DNA of 64,000 nucleotides from NCBI RefSeq assembly GCF_036962705.1, contig NZ_JBALOQ010000019.1:1-64000 (forward strand), given 5' to 3'. The position numbers were made by a program, and so were the translations under genes. Positions 25,861-35,120 of the stretch are shown one piece after another (within the stretch, counting starts at the first letter, position 1; each line of letters starts with the position of its first letter). This DNA comes from Ferdinandcohnia sp036962705 (GTDB taxonomy: Bacteria > Bacillota > Bacilli > Bacillales > Bacillaceae_L). The notes below the pieces were generated by a model. The model made no database searches and was not told the origin of the DNA. It worked only from the letters and a program-made list of their open reading frames with translations.

Positions 25861-26127
25861 ATGTCTGAACGTTTTTTCTTATATGATGACACAGTTGATA
25901 CACAAACACGATTTGTAAGCTTTATGGGGGAAAACCAACGTTATGATTTAGCGATTGTTATATCTGACCGTTATTATGGAAAATTTATTGTCTTAAATAT
26001 TTTGAGCAACCGCTTTGCCATTATCGGGAGAGATGATCTAGATGAGCCAGGTTATATTGAGCATGCCTATCAATTATCTGAGGAAGAAGCTGAAGAGTTA
26101 CGCTCTTTTCTGTATGAAATTGTCTAA
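25861..26127 (+). CDS. DUF3055 family protein
   Basis: 88 residues, soluble, rich in acidic residues. I recognise the family from the opening (MSERFFLYDDTVDTQTRFVS) and the region 'NRFAIIGRDDLDEPGYIEHA'. The start is the ATG at 25861 with AAAGGAG eight bases upstream; the frame extends nine codons further but through that RBS. It is followed 54 bp downstream by another small gene and then a terminator, a two-gene unit. The function is unknown. Confidence 0.8.
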   Translation: MSERFFLYDDTVDTQTRFVSFMGENQRYDLAIVISDRYYGKFIVLNILSNRFAIIGRDDLDEPGYIEHAYQLSEEEAEELRSFLYEIV

Positions 26128-26181
26128 CATAATTATGGAATCGCGTGAAAACACTATGAGAAAAAAGTGAGGTGTTTTCAG

Positions 26182-26469
26182 GTGGCGGAAAAAGATAAAG
26201 AAGAATTAAAGTATACCGATTTTTCGAATGTGGAAACGATGGAAGACTTTTTGACCTTTGAGGAATTTCCTGAAGGGCCTACTGGTGCTCCTCGCGGTGA
26301 GGAAACACCTGTTCAGAATAAAAGCACGCCATGGAAAAAAGGACAACGTTATTATACACCGTATAATTATGAATTCAAGTCTCTTCATCAAGACTTGCCA
26401 CGACAATTCCCAGGTGCACACCATACCCATGATGACAACGATGAAAATGAAGAACCGCCGTATGATTGA
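26182..26469 (+). CDS. small acidic cytosolic protein, unknown
   Basis: 95 residues, very acidic, with proline/histidine-rich C-terminus (HHTHDDNDENEEPPYD). The start is a GTG at 26182, seven bases after GAGGTG. It has no membrane segments or cysteines. Similar uncharacterised proteins occur next to yutD in Bacillus; I assign no function. It ends at a terminator shared with yutD. Confidence 0.7.
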   Translation: MAEKDKEELKYTDFSNVETMEDFLTFEEFPEGPTGAPRGEETPVQNKSTPWKKGQRYYTPYNYEFKSLHQDLPRQFPGAHHTHDDNDENEEPPYD

Positions 26470-26481
26470 TATTATTGTATG

Positions 26482-26514
26482 AATAAAGTACAGGTACTTA
26501 GCCTGTACTTTATT
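26482..26514. terminator. bidirectional terminator between 26182-26469 and yutD
   Basis: Perfect 13-bp stem AATAAAGTACAGG / CCTGTACTTTATT, with T run on the plus strand. It overlaps the yutD stop on the other side. Confidence 0.9.
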
Positions 26515-26785
26515 TTTTAACCTTTTTTAGAACAAAATAGGCACAACCGAAATTACAATACTCGTATAAATACTCGGAAAGGGTACTGATTTTTGTATCA
26601 AAGGATGCTTTTTGGTTTTTATCATCAAAAAATCCTTTTAAACGAAGCTGTTCATATCCCCAGTCTCCGACTATATAATCATATTTCGCAAGGATGTCAC
26701 TATATCTTCCCCGAAAGGCCTCTTCATTAAATCCATCTTTCAGCTCATCCACAAGCTCATATGTACTATTATTGATGCTAATCAC
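26510..26785 (-). CDS. yutD: YutD family protein (DUF1027)
   Basis: 91 residues with the conserved block 'YSDILAKYDYIVGDWGYEQL' followed by RLKGFFDD. It is basic at the C-terminus, with two cysteines in 'EYCNFGCAYFVLKK'. The start is a GTG shortly after GTGAGG. The order lipA - YhcN-type gene - yutD - yutE - yutF is as in B. subtilis. Its role is unknown. Confidence 0.85.
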   Translation of the reverse strand: MISINNSTYELVDELKDGFNEEAFRGRYSDILAKYDYIVGDWGYEQLRLKGFFDDKNQKASFDTKISTLSEYLYEYCNFGCAYFVLKKVKK

Positions 26786-26892
26786 TGTTCCTCACACCCC
26801 TTATTATATATCCATTATAGCCAATCAACCCATCAATTACTATGCGAATTTTTTGTTGAAATGGTCAACCTACAACTGAGGGGGTGTCGAGA

Positions 26893-27654
26893 TTGAAAAA
26901 ATACACAATCATCTCAGGATTACTTGCATTAACAGCTTTAACAGGCTGTGGTGCTTCTGACGATAATGCAGGAGTTTACCATGAAAGTGGAAATACAATA
27001 AATCGCATTGAGCAAAATGAGCTTTACAATACAAAGGGTGTTAAAAATGATGGTAAGGAAATGACGAATTTTGGCTATGTTCGTCACCAAAAAAATCCAG
27101 TCCCTGGTAGGGTAAATGTTTATAGCAATTTGCCAGCGATGGATCGGGAAAAAGTAGCTGATTTGATTAGTAAAATCTGTACAACCATCCCGAATGTTAA
27201 TGATGTAGGGACACTTGTTACGGATGAAGAGGTCCTTGTTGCGTATGATACCGATTCTAAGGACCGCAACTTAACTGCAGACCAAGTAAAGCGTGCTGCT
27301 CTGTCTGTTGTCCCGAGGTTTTTTCATGTGTATGTTTCTGACGATCCAGATATGATGAAACAAATCGAGCGGTTCGGTACGCTTGATTCAGACAGCCGTA
27401 ATGTCGACCAAATCATTACATCCACCATTCAACAAATGGTAAAATCTCCTCAAGGTTATAAAGTAAGTGATGGTGAAAATGAAAATGGGGAAATGGAAGG
27501 TGGATTAAACCCTGAATATGAGCGCAAAGCAAGGGAAAATCAGGACTTCCTAAAAAAACCTAGTACAGGAATAGAGAGTAAAGATGAACACAATCCAGGA
27601 ATCAAACAAAAGAGAGAATTTGGAAAAGACCTTTTAAGAAAAGGAAACCATTAA
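26893..27654 (+). CDS. YhcN/YlaJ-family sporulation lipoprotein
   Basis: 253 residues from a TTG at 26893, six bases after GGGGGTG; a GTG three codons earlier lies within that RBS. The lipoprotein signal (LKKYTIISGLLALTALTGC) ends with an L-T-G-C lipobox. The middle carries a BON-like/YhcN region ('DREKVADLISKICTTIPNVN' and 'EEVLVAYDTDSKD'). The C-terminus is charged and probably disordered. Family members are made during sporulation and sit in the spore membrane, and some affect germination. It corresponds in position to B. subtilis yutC. Confidence 0.82.
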   Translation: MKKYTIISGLLALTALTGCGASDDNAGVYHESGNTINRIEQNELYNTKGVKNDGKEMTNFGYVRHQKNPVPGRVNVYSNLPAMDREKVADLISKICTTIPNVNDVGTLVTDEEVLVAYDTDSKDRNLTADQVKRAALSVVPRFFHVYVSDDPDMMKQIERFGTLDSDSRNVDQIITSTIQQMVKSPQGYKVSDGENENGEMEGGLNPEYERKARENQDFLKKPSTGIESKDEHNPGIKQKREFGKDLLRKGNH

Positions 27655-27671
27655 AATCGAATGTTGAAAAT

Positions 27672-27774
27672 TGATGAAGGACTTAACGCGTGAAATCTTC
27701 ATCGGAATGTCCTTCATAACCTCGATGAAGGACTTTCCTACATGAAATTGCAATCGGATTGTCCTTCATAACCT
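27672..27774. repeat. two tandem hairpin units, ~51 bp
   Basis: Each unit begins ATGAAGGAC and ends GTCCTTCATAACC, so each folds as a hairpin with a nine-base perfect stem. Between the arms are 'GTGAAATCTTCATCGGA' and 'ATGAAATTGCAATCGGA', showing recent duplication. Confidence 0.85.
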
Positions 27775-27783
27775 TAATACATC

Positions 27784-27812
27784 AAAAAAAGGGGGAGTTC
27801 CCCCCTTTTTTA
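27784..27812. terminator. bidirectional terminator between the YhcN-type gene and lipA
   Basis: AAAAAAGGGGG / CCCCCCTTTTTT hairpin. It overlaps the lipA stop. Confidence 0.93.
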
Positions 27813-28709
27813 TGCTTGTTTAAGTTGTTGATTTGCTTTTGCGGAATTTACTTGCTCGTCCGCGTGGTAAGAAGAACGTACCAGTGGACCAGATTCACAA
27901 TGGCTGAAGCCTTTACTTAATGCAATCTCTTTGAATTCAGCAAATTCATCTGGATGATAATATTTTTGAACTTTTAAATGCTTCTTCGTTGGTTGTAGGT
28001 ATTGACCAATTGTTAGAATATCTACGTTATTTGCGCGAAGATCATCCATTGTTTCAATAATTTCTTCCTTCGTTTCACCCAGACCAATCATAATACTTGA
28101 TTTTGTTGGGATATCTGGATTCATTTCTTTTGCACGACGTAGGAATTCCAGTGAACGCTCGTATTTTGCTCTCGCACGAACGCGGTCAGATAAACGGCGA
28201 ACAGTTTCAATGTTATGGTTCATAATATCTGGCTTCGCATTCATTAATGTTTCTAGGTTTTCGTATACCCCACCCATATCTGATGGTAATACTTCGACTG
28301 ATGTAAATGGACTCTTTCTACGAATCGCACGAACGGTTTCTGCGAACACTGCAGCTCCCCCGTCCTTTAAATCGTCACGAGCAACTGTCGTAATAACAAC
28401 ATGCTTTAATCCCATTAATGCAACAGAATCAGCTACACGCTCAGGTTCTGCCCAATCCAATTCATTTGGAAGTCCAGTCTTAACTGCACAAAAGCGGCAA
28501 GCACGTGTACAAGTATCACCTAAAATCATAAATGTTGCTGTCTTTCGAACAGCCCAGCATTCATGAATATTAGGACATTTTGCTTCCTCACAAACTGTAT
28601 GTAATTGCTTTTCTCTCATCATTTTCTTTAAGCCTGTGTAGCTTTCATTCGTATTCAGTTTTATTTTTAGCCATTCAGGCTTTCGAAGATATTCCTCTTT
28701 ATTAGACAT
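27810..28709 (-). CDS. lipA: lipoyl synthase
   Basis: 299 residues. Radical SAM enzyme inserting two sulfurs into octanoyl groups on the lipoyl domains of 2-oxoacid dehydrogenases or GcvH. Auxiliary cluster cysteines: 'CEEAKCPNIHEC'. Radical SAM C-x3-C-x2-C: 'CTRACRFC'. C-terminal 'GPLVRSSYHADEQ' holds the R-S-S-Y serine ligand. RBS is GGAGTG. The enzyme depends on the Fe-S supply encoded elsewhere in this window. It is divergent from lytH. Confidence 0.97.
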   Translation of the reverse strand: MSNKEEYLRKPEWLKIKLNTNESYTGLKKMMREKQLHTVCEEAKCPNIHECWAVRKTATFMILGDTCTRACRFCAVKTGLPNELDWAEPERVADSVALMGLKHVVITTVARDDLKDGGAAVFAETVRAIRRKSPFTSVEVLPSDMGGVYENLETLMNAKPDIMNHNIETVRRLSDRVRARAKYERSLEFLRRAKEMNPDIPTKSSIMIGLGETKEEIIETMDDLRANNVDILTIGQYLQPTKKHLKVQKYYHPDEFAEFKEIALSKGFSHCESGPLVRSSYHADEQVNSAKANQQLKQA

Positions 28710-28950
28710 ACTTTATCACTCCATTGCAAAGGCTATCCCTATTATACTCCGAAAGTAATTTAGAATCCAAGAATTAGCATAATTGCGTTTTTTCTGGCTT
28801 CCAACAATTAGCTATTATGAAAATAAAATGATTTAACAAACTAACAAGGAAGAGTATTTTTGGATGACAAATTATCGACCTATTAGTGAACATAGATGTA
28901 TTTGGCAATAAAATATCCTTGTAATTTTTCGAGAAAGGAGATTTTTGTGC

Positions 28951-29943
28951 GTGAACAGAAAACTCGGAATCGTTGTTGTTATTTGTTTATTTTTTATCGG
29001 ATTACCATTGTCGGCAAGTGCAGAAGAAACTCAGCAAAACATGTTTCAGGAACGAATGAATCTTTATACTAAAATGGAGACTGTAACCCAAATTCCTTGG
29101 TACTACTATGCGGCGGTTGATCAATATGAAAGAAGTATTCGTCGTGCTCGTAAGGATATACCAAAAGAAGCTGGTTTGATTGGAATCTATATTAAACCCG
29201 AGCTTTGGGTTGGTGCTTTAAATCCAAACCTAAATGATACAAATCCACACAGCATTCAGCTTTTTGGAGGAATTGGTCTAGATGGCAACGGAGATGGTGT
29301 TGCTGACCAGACAAACGATGAGGATATCTTATTCACTATGTCAGAGCAAATTTTAGCATTCGGGACAGACCCTGATAATTTAAAAATTGGCTTATGGAAC
29401 TATTACAAACGCGACAAATCTGTTTCCCTTATCACGGGAATTGCAAAAATCTATTCGACTTATGGAACCCTTGACTTGGATAAACATGCCTTTCCAGTTC
29501 CACTCGGCTATAATCATAGCTACAAAAACACATGGGGAGATGCTCGTGGGTGGGGTGGTCGGAGAATGCATGAGGGTACGGATATCTTTGCAAGCTACGG
29601 TACACCGGTTCGTGCAACATCATATGGAGTGATTGAAATGAAGGGTTGGAACCGTTTTGGTGGGTGGCGCATCGGAATCCGCGATGTCAATAATACGTAT
29701 CATTACTTTGCACACTTAAACGGATTTGCAAAGGATATTGCAATCGGGCAAGTAGTTGAGCCAGGTAAAATCATTGGCTCAGTTGGTAGCTCTGGATATG
29801 GACCACCAGGTACAGCCGGAAAATTTCCGCCACATCTTCATTATGGCATGTACAAGGACAATGGTTTTACAGAATGGTCATTTGACCCATATCCACACCT
29901 AAGGGCATGGGAAAGAGCAGAACGAAAAGCGAGAAAAAGGTAA
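28951..29943 (+). CDS. lytH: M23 L-Ala-D-Glu endopeptidase of sporulation (LytH/YunA)
   Basis: 330 residues. In B. subtilis LytH trims peptide side chains of the cortex peptidoglycan during sporulation. An N-terminal signal peptide (IVVVICLFFIGLPLSASA) precedes a helical domain, then the LytM-type Zn-peptidase domain with ligand motifs 'RMHEGTDIF' and 'PPHLHYGM' and intermediate 'YHYFAHLNGF'. I prefer the GTG at 28951, ten bases after AAAGGAG; a TTG two codons upstream is only four bases from that RBS. It is next to lipA, as in B. subtilis. Confidence 0.9.
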   Translation: MNRKLGIVVVICLFFIGLPLSASAEETQQNMFQERMNLYTKMETVTQIPWYYYAAVDQYERSIRRARKDIPKEAGLIGIYIKPELWVGALNPNLNDTNPHSIQLFGGIGLDGNGDGVADQTNDEDILFTMSEQILAFGTDPDNLKIGLWNYYKRDKSVSLITGIAKIYSTYGTLDLDKHAFPVPLGYNHSYKNTWGDARGWGGRRMHEGTDIFASYGTPVRATSYGVIEMKGWNRFGGWRIGIRDVNNTYHYFAHLNGFAKDIAIGQVVEPGKIIGSVGSSGYGPPGTAGKFPPHLHYGMYKDNGFTEWSFDPYPHLRAWERAERKARKR

Positions 29944-29945
29944 AT

Positions 29946-30067
29946 AAGAAAAGTGCAAGGTGCCCGTTTATCGGCGACAAGCACAAGAAAAGCGCTGACT
30001 GAAGGCGCTTTTTGCCTTCAGAAGCGATTGGCTTGTGACCTCGAGCAGATCGCGCTCAAACTAGACA
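29946..30067. repeat. dispersed intergenic element, family A copy 3
   Basis: Directly follows the lytH stop. Shares 'GACAAGCACAAG', 'AAGGCGCTTTTTGCC', 'GATTGGCTTGTGACCTCGAG' and 'ACTAGACA' with copies 1 and 2. Confidence 0.7.
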
Positions 30068-30076
30068 ATGAAAACA

Positions 30077-30108
30077 AAAGGCTACGGTAAATAATACCAC
30101 AGCCTTTT
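30077..30108. terminator. terminator between lytH and livF
   Basis: AAAAGGCT / AGCCTTTT with an inner GGT/ACC pair. The flanking A and T runs allow both directions. Confidence 0.75.
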
Positions 30109-30191
30109 CTCCGTTCTATTTTTGATCTTTTTTTATATATAAATCGCGGTGGCGATTTTTTCGAGCGGCGCCTCGCTCAGACAATATGGAA

Positions 30192-30905
30192 TTAATGTCC
30201 GCCAAGGTAGGCTTTTTTAATTTCTTCGCTTGCTTGAAGCTCAGCAGCTGTGCCCGAAATCGTTACACGTCCAGTTTCGATCACATAACCACGGTTAGCA
30301 ATGGATAAAGCCATATGGGCATTTTGTTCTACTAAGAGAATGGTCGTTCCTTCTTGGCTAATCTCCTCGATAATTTGAAAAATCGTTTTAACCATTAAAG
30401 GAGCCAATCCCATGGAAGGTTCATCCAGGAGCAACAGTTTTGGTCTCGCCATAATAGCTCGGCCCATTGCAAGCATTTGCTGCTCTCCTCCTGATAATGT
30501 ACCTGATAGCTGTTTTCTACGCTCTAGCAAACGCGGAAATGTTTCATAGACCTTTTGAATATCTTTTTGAATTTCTTTAGAATCTTTTCTTAAAAAAGCT
30601 CCCAGCTCTAAGTTTTCTTCGACTGTCATATTGGCAAACACACGGCGCCCCTCCGGTACATGGGAGATTCCTGCTTTCACAATTCCTTGAGCAGCCTTCC
30701 CACCGATCGATTCACCTAAATATTGAATCTTTCCATTTTTCGGTTTAAGAAGCCCAGATAATGTTTTCAAAAGTGTACTTTTTCCCGCCCCATTCGCACC
30801 AATTAATGAAACGATTTCACCTTCATTCACTTCCAAAGAAACACCTTTGAGCGCTTGAATATTCCCGTAAAAAACATCAATTTGTTCCACTTTAAGCATA
30901 GTCAT
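30192..30905 (-). CDS. livF: branched-chain amino acid ABC transporter ATPase (LivF-like)
   Basis: 237 residues, ATP-binding subunit. Walker A 'GANGAGKS', signature 'LSGGEQQM' and Walker B 'LLLLDEPSMGLAP' are present. ATG follows AGGAGG and overlaps the livG stop (ATGA). It is last in livH-livM-livG-livF, powering uptake of Leu/Ile/Val or a related ligand bound by the lipoprotein at 33825-35027. It is distinct from the LivF-like protein at 44.5 kb. Confidence 0.93.
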   Translation of the reverse strand: MTMLKVEQIDVFYGNIQALKGVSLEVNEGEIVSLIGANGAGKSTLLKTLSGLLKPKNGKIQYLGESIGGKAAQGIVKAGISHVPEGRRVFANMTVEENLELGAFLRKDSKEIQKDIQKVYETFPRLLERRKQLSGTLSGGEQQMLAMGRAIMARPKLLLLDEPSMGLAPLMVKTIFQIIEEISQEGTTILLVEQNAHMALSIANRGYVIETGRVTISGTAAELQASEEIKKAYLGGH

Positions 30906-31681
30906 TTTGTAACCTCCTCACCTAAGTAAGCCTCGATGACTTTCGGATGATTACGAATTTCCTCTGGTGTTCCTTGCGCAATAAGCTGTCCATGATCTAA
31001 TACATAAATCCTTTCGCAAATCCCCATAACTAAATTCATATCATGTTCAATCAACAATATCGTTATTTTTAATTCATTCCGGATAAGTGCAATTAATTCC
31101 ATCAATTCATGTGTCTCTTGAGGATTCATCCCAGCAGCCGGTTCATCAAGCAATAACAACTTAGGACCAGCTGCTAAAGCTCTAGCAATTTCCAATCTTC
31201 TTTGCTGGCCATACGGAAGATTTTTTGCTAATTCATCTTTAAAGGGTTCTAATTGAAAAATCTTTAAGAACTCAATCGATTTTTCTTCCATCTCTTTTTC
31301 CCCAGAAAAGTGAGATGGAAGCCTTAGGATCGAGCTAATAATGGAATGGTTTGCTAATGAATGGTAAGCAACCTTAACATTTTCTAAAACAGATAACTCA
31401 TTAAAGAGACGAATATTTTGGAATGTACGGCTAATTCCAAGGCGTGTTACTTTATATGGAGGCAAACCATTAAGCCGTTTCCCTTCTAACAGAATTTCTC
31501 CTTCTGTTGGGACATAAACACCTGTTAGCAGATTAAAGCTTGTTGTTTTTCCTGCTCCATTTGGACCGATAAGCCCAACAAGCTCTCCTTGGTTAATCTC
31601 CATATTAAAGCCGGAAACTGCTTTAAGCCCGCCAAACTGAATGCCAGCATCATGAACCTGAAGTAATGGTGAATGGCTCAT
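30902..31681 (-). CDS. livG: branched-chain amino acid ABC transporter ATPase (LivG-like)
   Basis: 259 residues from the ATG at 31681, which has AAAGGAGG nine bases upstream; the longer frame overlaps livM. Walker A 'GPNGAGKTT', LivG-type signature 'LPYGQQRRLE', Walker B 'LLLLDEPAAGMN' and the extended C-terminal helix 'HPKVIEAYLGEE'. It pairs with LivF as the two ATPases of the importer. Confidence 0.93.
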   Translation of the reverse strand: MSHSPLLQVHDAGIQFGGLKAVSGFNMEINQGELVGLIGPNGAGKTTSFNLLTGVYVPTEGEILLEGKRLNGLPPYKVTRLGISRTFQNIRLFNELSVLENVKVAYHSLANHSIISSILRLPSHFSGEKEMEEKSIEFLKIFQLEPFKDELAKNLPYGQQRRLEIARALAAGPKLLLLDEPAAGMNPQETHELMELIALIRNELKITILLIEHDMNLVMGICERIYVLDHGQLIAQGTPEEIRNHPKVIEAYLGEEVTK

Positions 31682-31682
31682 G

Positions 31683-32618
31683 CTAGTTGCCTCCTTTCGC
31701 GCTTTTCCACTTGAAAAGATCCGTAATTTCACGTGTACCCATTAATCCTTGAGGACGATATAGCATCACGATAACTAACACAAGACTATACATAATCATT
31801 CGTGTTTCCGGGTAATCCTGTAAGAATGTCGACACTAATGTTAATAGAATTGCTGAAATAACCGCACCAGATAAGCTTCCAAGACCCCCTAGAACGACAA
31901 AAATGAGAATATCAAACGATTTTAGGAAGCCAAAGTTTGTCGGCTGAATGATATAGAAATTATGTGAATACAAACCTCCAGCAATACCTGCAAAGAAGGA
32001 GCCAAGTGCAAAAGCGATTACCTTATAGTAGGTTGTGTTAATGCCCATCGCATCGGCAGCGATTTCATTTTCACGTACAGAAATACATGCTCTGCCGTGT
32101 CTAGAATTGGTGAAGTTCATAATAACTACGATCGTAATAAATAAACATATAAACGTATAAGTCCAAGTTGTTAAATGGGTAACCTGCATTCCTGCCGCTC
32201 CGCCGACATAATCAATATTTAAGAATACGATCCGAATAATTTCTCCAAATCCTAAAGTCGCAATCGCCAAATAATCCCCTTTTAGACGAAGACTTGGGAT
32301 TCCGACGATGAGGCCAGCTAAGGCTGCAACAATTCCGCCAACTAATAATGCGACTGGAAAAGGCAGATGAAGCTTCATCGTAATGATAGCTGAAACGTAA
32401 GCTCCTACAGCTAAAAATCCGGCATGTCCGATCGAAAATTGTCCTGTAATCCCAATTACTAAATGGAGACTGACTGCTAGGATGATGTTAATGCCAATAA
32501 AGATGAGTGTATTTGAATAAAATGGATTTAAGATTCCAGCATTAATAAGAAATTGTACAATACCGTATACAACGATTGATAAAATTAAAAATAGCCAAAA
32601 TCCTTTGACCTTTTTCAT
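31683..32618 (-). CDS. livM: branched-chain amino acid ABC transporter permease (LivM-like)
   Basis: 311 residues, about ten hydrophobic segments. The LivM hallmark 'YLAIATLGFGEIIR' is present, as is the cytoplasmic ATPase-contact loop ('NEIAADAMGIN'). RBS AGGTG precedes the ATG. It lies 11 bp after livH. It forms the transmembrane channel with LivH. Confidence 0.93.
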   Translation of the reverse strand: MKKVKGFWLFLILSIVVYGIVQFLINAGILNPFYSNTLIFIGINIILAVSLHLVIGITGQFSIGHAGFLAVGAYVSAIITMKLHLPFPVALLVGGIVAALAGLIVGIPSLRLKGDYLAIATLGFGEIIRIVFLNIDYVGGAAGMQVTHLTTWTYTFICLFITIVVIMNFTNSRHGRACISVRENEIAADAMGINTTYYKVIAFALGSFFAGIAGGLYSHNFYIIQPTNFGFLKSFDILIFVVLGGLGSLSGAVISAILLTLVSTFLQDYPETRMIMYSLVLVIVMLYRPQGLMGTREITDLFKWKSAKGGN

Positions 32619-32629
32619 CGTTTTTTCAC

Positions 32630-33505
32630 CTACACTTTCTCTCTAGTATTTTTGCCAAAGATGCCTGACGGTCTAAATAATAGAATTAAAATGAGGATGA
32701 TGAAGGCTGCCGCATCTCGCCATAGAGATAAACCTACGGCACTTACAACTGTTTCAACTACACCGAGAACAAGCCCGCCAATCATTGCTCCAGGAATAAT
32801 CCCAATTCCGCCTAAAACGGCCGCGACGAATGCCTTTAAACCTGGAATGATTCCCATTAACGGATCAATTTTTGTATAATATACACCAAAAATAACACCC
32901 GCTGCTCCCGCCATCGCCGATCCAATAGCAAAAGTTGCTGAAATTGTATTGTTCACATTAATCCCCATCAAACGAGCTGCATCCATATCATGAGAGACTG
33001 CTCGCATTGCCTTGCCAATTTTCGTTTTGTGAACAATAAATTGTAATATAATCATTAAAATAATAGAAACGGAGAGAATTAATAGAGATTGGCTGCTGAT
33101 TTGCACACCAAAAATTTCAAAGGATTTGTTAGGTAATACATTGGGATAAGCTTCTGGCTGTGCACCTCGAACATAGATCACTCCATATTCGATGAGAAGG
33201 GAAACTCCGATTGCCGTAATTAAGGCTGCGATACGCGTTGCATTCCTCAAGCGCTTATAGGCGATTCTTTCAATAAGAACTCCAAATATTGCACAAACAG
33301 TCATGGCCAATAATAATGCAGGGAAAAATCCCAGTCCCCAGCCTGTAATGGAATAAAAACCAACAAATGCTCCAATCATAAAAACATCGCCATGAGCAAA
33401 GTTAATTAATTTAATAATTCCGTACACCATCGTGTACCCTAGAGCGATTAGTGCATAAATACTACCGAGTGAAATACCGTTAACTAATTGCTGTATCCAT
33501 TCCAT
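32630..33505 (-). CDS. livH: branched-chain amino acid ABC transporter permease (LivH-like)
   Basis: 291 residues with about eight membrane segments. LivH family features: 'GYTMVYGIIKLINFAHGDVF' near the N-terminus and 'SHDMDAARLMGINVN' in the coupling loop. RBS AAAGGAGTGAG precedes the ATG. It is separated from the binding-protein gene by 319 bp containing a family B element and a terminator, so permease expression may be reduced relative to the binding protein. Confidence 0.93.
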   Translation of the reverse strand: MEWIQQLVNGISLGSIYALIALGYTMVYGIIKLINFAHGDVFMIGAFVGFYSITGWGLGFFPALLLAMTVCAIFGVLIERIAYKRLRNATRIAALITAIGVSLLIEYGVIYVRGAQPEAYPNVLPNKSFEIFGVQISSQSLLILSVSIILMIILQFIVHKTKIGKAMRAVSHDMDAARLMGINVNNTISATFAIGSAMAGAAGVIFGVYYTKIDPLMGIIPGLKAFVAAVLGGIGIIPGAMIGGLVLGVVETVVSAVGLSLWRDAAAFIILILILLFRPSGIFGKNTREKV

Positions 33506-33524
33506 GAACTCTCACTCCTTTTAA

Positions 33525-33718
33525 CTTTATTCAGCAGAAGTCCACTACTTCTATAGCAGTGGAAGAATTTAATAAGAGTAACTAATTCAGTTGGGGTTCA
33601 ACCCGACTGAATAAAGTTAAAGCCTCCGGCGGATGCACAGATTTTCAAAGGAAACTTTTCGAGCACGCTCGAAAAAATCTGTGCGCAAATACGCTAAGGC
33701 GTATTTGATTAAACCGCC
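33525..33718. repeat. dispersed intergenic element, family B copy 3 (inverted)
   Basis: Read on the minus strand it has the family order: TCAAATACGCC, 'GCGTATTTGCG', a TTCGAGC / GCTCGAA hairpin, 'CCTTTGAAAATCTGTGC', 'CCGCCGGAGGCTTTAA', then inverted ATTCAGTCGGG / CCCAACTGAAT and a terminal ATTCAGCAG. It lies inside the liv operon, between livJ and livH. Confidence 0.75.
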
Positions 33719-33787
33719 TTTGCGTTGATGCTATATGATTTTCCTACTTATACCCGACAATTATCGTAACAGTAGGAAAGAAAAATG

Positions 33788-33820
33788 GGAGGATAGATAA
33801 TCCCCCCATCTCTCCTGGTT
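33788..33820 (-). terminator. weak terminator/attenuator after livJ
   Basis: AGGAGAGAT / ATCTATCCT (one mismatch) followed by ATTTTTCTTT on the minus strand. Confidence 0.5.
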
Positions 33821-33824
33821 AATC

Positions 33825-35027
33825 TTAAGGATTAACTTTAGATTTGAATTCTTGCTTACCATCAACATATTCTAAAACGGATGCAGATTTAATTAGATGG
33901 TGATTTTCGTCAACCGTAATTGTTCCAGTAATTAAAGATAAATCTTTTGTTTCTGCAAGGGCATCCTTAATTTTCTCTGAATCAGATGTGCTGCCCGCGC
34001 GTTTCATTGCATCAACAATGAGGTAAACTGTATCATATCCAAGTGCGTTAAATGCATCTGGAGATTTTCCATTATATTTGTCACCAAAAGCTTTAACAAA
34101 CTTTTGAATCGTTTCATCAGGATCTCCAGATGAATAGTGATTGATGATGAATGTGTTATTTAGTGCATCAGCACCAGCTAGTTCAACTAGCTTTGGAGAA
34201 TCCCATCCGTCAGCTCCCATTAATGGAACAGTAATTCCCATTTCTCTCGCTTGCTTTACAATTAGGCCAACTTCTTCATAGTATCCAGGTATGAAGATAA
34301 ACTCTGGATTTTCCCCTTTAATACGCGTCAATGTAGAACGGAAATCTGTATCCTTAGCTACATATGATTCCTCAGCAACAATATTTCCTCCAGCCGCTTC
34401 AAATGTTTCTTTGAATGAAGCAGCAAGACCTTTTGCATAATCACTTGCATTGTCTGCATAAATAGCAACATTTTTTACTTTAAGATCATTTAAAGCAAAG
34501 TTAGCTGCAACTGTTCCTTGGAACGGGTCAATAAAAGCCGTACGGAATACATACTCATTTACTGATCCATCTTCCTTTACCGTTACAGTTGGGCTTGTAC
34601 CAGATGGTGAAATTAGAACTGTCTTATTATCATTCGCAATTTGAGCTTGAGCCACTGTATTACCACTTGTAGCAGCACCAATAATTGCCGTTACTTTATC
34701 TTTGCTAGTCAATTTAATGGCAGCGTTTGTTGCTTCGGCTGCATCAGATTTATTATCAACCTTAACAATTTCAATTTCTTTGCCATCTACACCACCAGCA
34801 GCGTTGATTTCTTCAACTGCAAGTGCTACCCCATCAGCGATACCTGAACCATAAGATGCAACTTGACCCGAAAGCTCTAGGTTAGCACCAATTTTAATGG
34901 TATCTCCGCCTTTAGAAGAACCTGAACCCTCTGATCCTGTTTCTTTAGTACCTCCGCAGCCTGCAAGGATCCCAGCCATTAGCGTTGTAGCCATTAAGAC
35001 TGAAGTGATTTTTTTCTTAAAAACCAT
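33825..35027 (-). CDS. livJ: branched-chain amino acid ABC transporter substrate-binding lipoprotein (LivJ-like)
   Basis: 400 residues. The lipoprotein signal 'SVLMATTLMAGILAGC' ends in an L-A-G-C lipobox. The mature part is a type-1 periplasmic binding fold: 'IKIGANLELSGQVASYG', 'VTAIIGAATSGNTVAQAQI', 'FIPGYYEEVGLIVKQAREMG'. It is the first gene of the transporter and has a near-perfect promoter, an orphan Shine-Dalgarno-like element in its leader (35121-35128) and a weak terminator after it. The ligand is probably branched-chain amino acids, but HAAT-family proteins also bind other amides and aromatics. Confidence 0.92.
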   Translation of the reverse strand: MVFKKKITSVLMATTLMAGILAGCGGTKETGSEGSGSSKGGDTIKIGANLELSGQVASYGSGIADGVALAVEEINAAGGVDGKEIEIVKVDNKSDAAEATNAAIKLTSKDKVTAIIGAATSGNTVAQAQIANDNKTVLISPSGTSPTVTVKEDGSVNEYVFRTAFIDPFQGTVAANFALNDLKVKNVAIYADNASDYAKGLAASFKETFEAAGGNIVAEESYVAKDTDFRSTLTRIKGENPEFIFIPGYYEEVGLIVKQAREMGITVPLMGADGWDSPKLVELAGADALNNTFIINHYSSGDPDETIQKFVKAFGDKYNGKSPDAFNALGYDTVYLIVDAMKRAGSTSDSEKIKDALAETKDLSLITGTITVDENHHLIKSASVLEYVDGKQEFKSKVNP

Positions 35028-35120
35028 TTCCTTTTCCCCCTCATTCTTTTTTCTGATTGTTCTAACAATTTGGTGTGCAGATAGGTATTCGAGCTAGATT
35101 AATAGATAATAATAATCTAA

